Under the pieces are notes generated by a model, which did not search any database, was not told where the DNA came from, and saw nothing but the letters and a program-made list of their open reading frames with translations. From positions 1 to 6,084 of the forward strand of contig JASICF010000178.1 in assembly GCA_030044775.1 (NCBI GenBank): DNA of 6,084 bases. Reading direction: 5' to 3'. This DNA is from Candidatus Sulfotelmatobacter sp. GTDB taxonomy: Bacteria > Acidobacteriota > Terriglobia > Terriglobales > Acidobacteriaceae. The translations under genes and the position numbers were made by a program. Shown piece after piece: positions 4,680 through 6,084 of the stretch (positions are counted from its first letter, which is position 1; the number at the start of each line of letters is the position of its first letter).

Positions 4680-6084
4680 CTACTCGCCGCCGATGCGAAA
4701 GCGGAATCCGGCGCGAAAGTTCACCGGCAGAGCGGGGTATCCTGCGACTTCGTTGTAATGCCGATCGAGAGCGTTGTAAACATTCGCGTAGGCGGTGACA
4801 CGCGAATTGATGGCGAACCATCCACCGAGATCGGCGCGGACGTATCCCGCGGCGTGATCGATGAGATCGTCGACAAAATCGGAATCGGGACGGCGGCCGA
4901 CGAAACTGCCCCCGAGGTTTGCGGACCATTTTGTGCCGAGATAGTTCACCAGCGTCGTCGCAGAATGCCTGGGACGGCGCAGCATGGGATTGCCCGTTTC
5001 GTACAGAGGCGTGCCGCAAGCGTCGTCGGCGCAGTACGGAGATTGCAAATATTCGGTTGAGGTGTAGGTGTAGGCAGCGGTCAGCAGTAACTTCGGTTTG
5101 ATCTTTCCCTGAAGTTCGACTTCCGCACCCTGGGCAAAAGATTTCTGCACATTGAAAAATTGCCCGAGCGTTCCCGGCGGATTGCCCTGGTATGCGACCG
5201 TGTTGGTGCCGTACTCAATTTGATCGTGAAAAAGATTGTTGAAATAGGTCGCGTTCAGCACCCAGCGGCTTGCCATAAAATTCTGTTGAATGCCGGCTTC
5301 GAATGCGCGCGTGCGCTCGGGCAGGAGGCCAGGGTGCGGCAGGTAATACGGAAGACCGGCAAAGGTCTCAGTGAAATCCGGATCCATGTAGGCGGTGGCA
5401 TAAGAAAAGCGCAGGCGGGTTTCAGAAAAAGTCTCGTTTCCATGCCGCGCGAGCAGAGTCAGGGCAACTCTTGGCACGCCGATGTTTCCGAATTCGCTGC
5501 TGTGAACGAAACGCCCGCCAGCCACGACAGACCATCTTTTCCAGATCAGTTGTTGTTGCAGGTAGGCGTCCTGGTTGAGGCGCTGGCCATGCGTGGGCGG
5601 AGGAAACGCGGGATAACCAAAATACGCGCTTTCGTTCTCGACGCGATAGCCGAAGGTCGAGTGTGTCCAACTGCGCTCGGAGTAATCGCCCTGATATTCG
5701 CCGGCAACGTGGTTGATATCGTATTTGTAAACGGAGGCGAAATTGTAAGTGTTTCCGTCGGGGCTGTCGTCGAAATAGCGGTACACATAGTCGGACGCGG
5801 TAAAGCGGTGCTGCCATCCCGAAGGTTCGGCGACGGTAAGTTCAGTGCTGCCGATCAGAGTATTGGTCTGCGCGTTGCCGACTGACAGAGGCGGGACAAG
5901 TTCGTTGCCGTTGAAGTTCCAGGCTCCCGGAAGACCGGTGTGGCTGTTGGAATGGCGAACGCGAACGCGCAAGGAAGTTTTCGAGTTGAGCGAGGCTCCG
6001 ACGTTTGTTCCGGCAAGCGAATCCGAGAAAGCATCGTTGATGCCGGAACCGTTGGTGTTGAACTGGTCGCCGAAAAAATTGTAA
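4680..6084 (-). CDS. TonB-dependent receptor, BtuB-like, C-terminal part (cut by right edge)
   Basis: The frame is open from the stop at 4680-4682 to the right edge, giving 467 visible residues. The true start lies beyond 6084: a TTG at 5972-5970 is internal, since the frame continues upstream without a stop (including GINDAFSDSLAGTNVG). The visible part is the outer-membrane beta-barrel, which takes up a chelated metal or cofactor using TonB energy. Recognisable pieces are RFSYATAY, LLPERTRAFEAGIQQNF (about 5277-5327), RRPRHS (about 4962-4979), FVGRRPDSDF (about 4875-4904) and NALDRHYNEVAGYPA (near 4731-4775). This set resembles the vitamin B12 receptor BtuB and its relatives, but the substrate cannot be read from sequence. 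The signal peptide, TonB box and plug are off the window. One loop has a CADDAC cysteine pair (5016-5033). The protein ends FRFRIGGE, so the usual final aromatic residue is not the last one. The family call is strong; the BtuB-type assignment is moderate. Confidence 0.92.
   Translation of the reverse strand, partial: YNFFGDQFNTNGSGINDAFSDSLAGTNVGASLNSKTSLRVRVRHSNSHTGLPGAWNFNGNELVPPLSVGNAQTNTLIGSTELTVAEPSGWQHRFTASDYVYRYFDDSPDGNTYNFASVYKYDINHVAGEYQGDYSERSWTHSTFGYRVENESAYFGYPAFPPPTHGQRLNQDAYLQQQLIWKRWSVVAGGRFVHSSEFGNIGVPRVALTLLARHGNETFSETRLRFSYATAYMDPDFTETFAGLPYYLPHPGLLPERTRAFEAGIQQNFMASRWVLNATYFNNLFHDQIEYGTNTVAYQGNPPGTLGQFFNVQKSFAQGAEVELQGKIKPKLLLTAAYTYTSTEYLQSPYCADDACGTPLYETGNPMLRRPRHSATTLVNYLGTKWSANLGGSFVGRRPDSDFVDDLIDHAAGYVRADLGGWFAINSRVTAYANVYNALDRHYNEVAGYPALPVNFRAGFRFRIGGE

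Noticed and set aside
5160..5885. A 241-codon plus-strand frame inside the receptor gene
   Set aside because: It is entirely antisense to clear TonB-dependent receptor coding sequence and has no motif of its own.

Overview
The window looks like ordinary chromosomal DNA from a moderately GC-rich bacterium. I infer Acidobacteriota, probably class Terriglobia. The inference rests on three things: the style of the QueA protein (an extra segment near residues 71-92), a secreted IPT/TIG + FG-GAP + 'choice-of-anchor D' protein of a kind common in that group, and GC-rich intergenic hairpins that resemble ones I recall from acidobacterial genomes. The taxonomic call comes from memory, not from a search.

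Layout, left to right. On the minus strand at 37-1149 is queA, the enzyme that adds the cyclopentene-epoxide precursor of queuosine to tRNA. A 148-bp gap (1150-1297) with an AT-rich centre separates it from a divergent plus-strand gene at 1298-2014. That gene encodes a class II aldolase/adducin-family protein with a complete zinc site. A 230-bp intergenic stretch follows (2015-2244), packed with GC-rich inverted repeats. Next is a large plus-strand gene (2245-4560) for a secreted 771-residue protein: signal peptide, IPT/TIG-like domain, seven FG-GAP/VCBS repeats (likely one complete propeller) and three ASPM-SPD-2-Hydin-type Ig-like domains. It converges on a minus-strand TonB-dependent receptor gene (4680 to the right edge). 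That gene resembles the BtuB type and is cut by the window, so its plug domain and signal peptide lie outside. The 119-bp convergent gap holds a hairpin that matches the first hairpin of the 2015-2244 region.

The four genes do not form an operon or a visible pathway: their orientations are minus, plus, plus, minus. Two are cytoplasmic enzymes and two are envelope or secreted proteins. I see no RNA genes, CRISPR array, transposase, attachment site or origin, and no gene-free stretch longer than 300 bases. The least explained parts are the repeated hairpin elements and the substrate of the aldolase-family protein. I found no evidence for a new multi-gene system.
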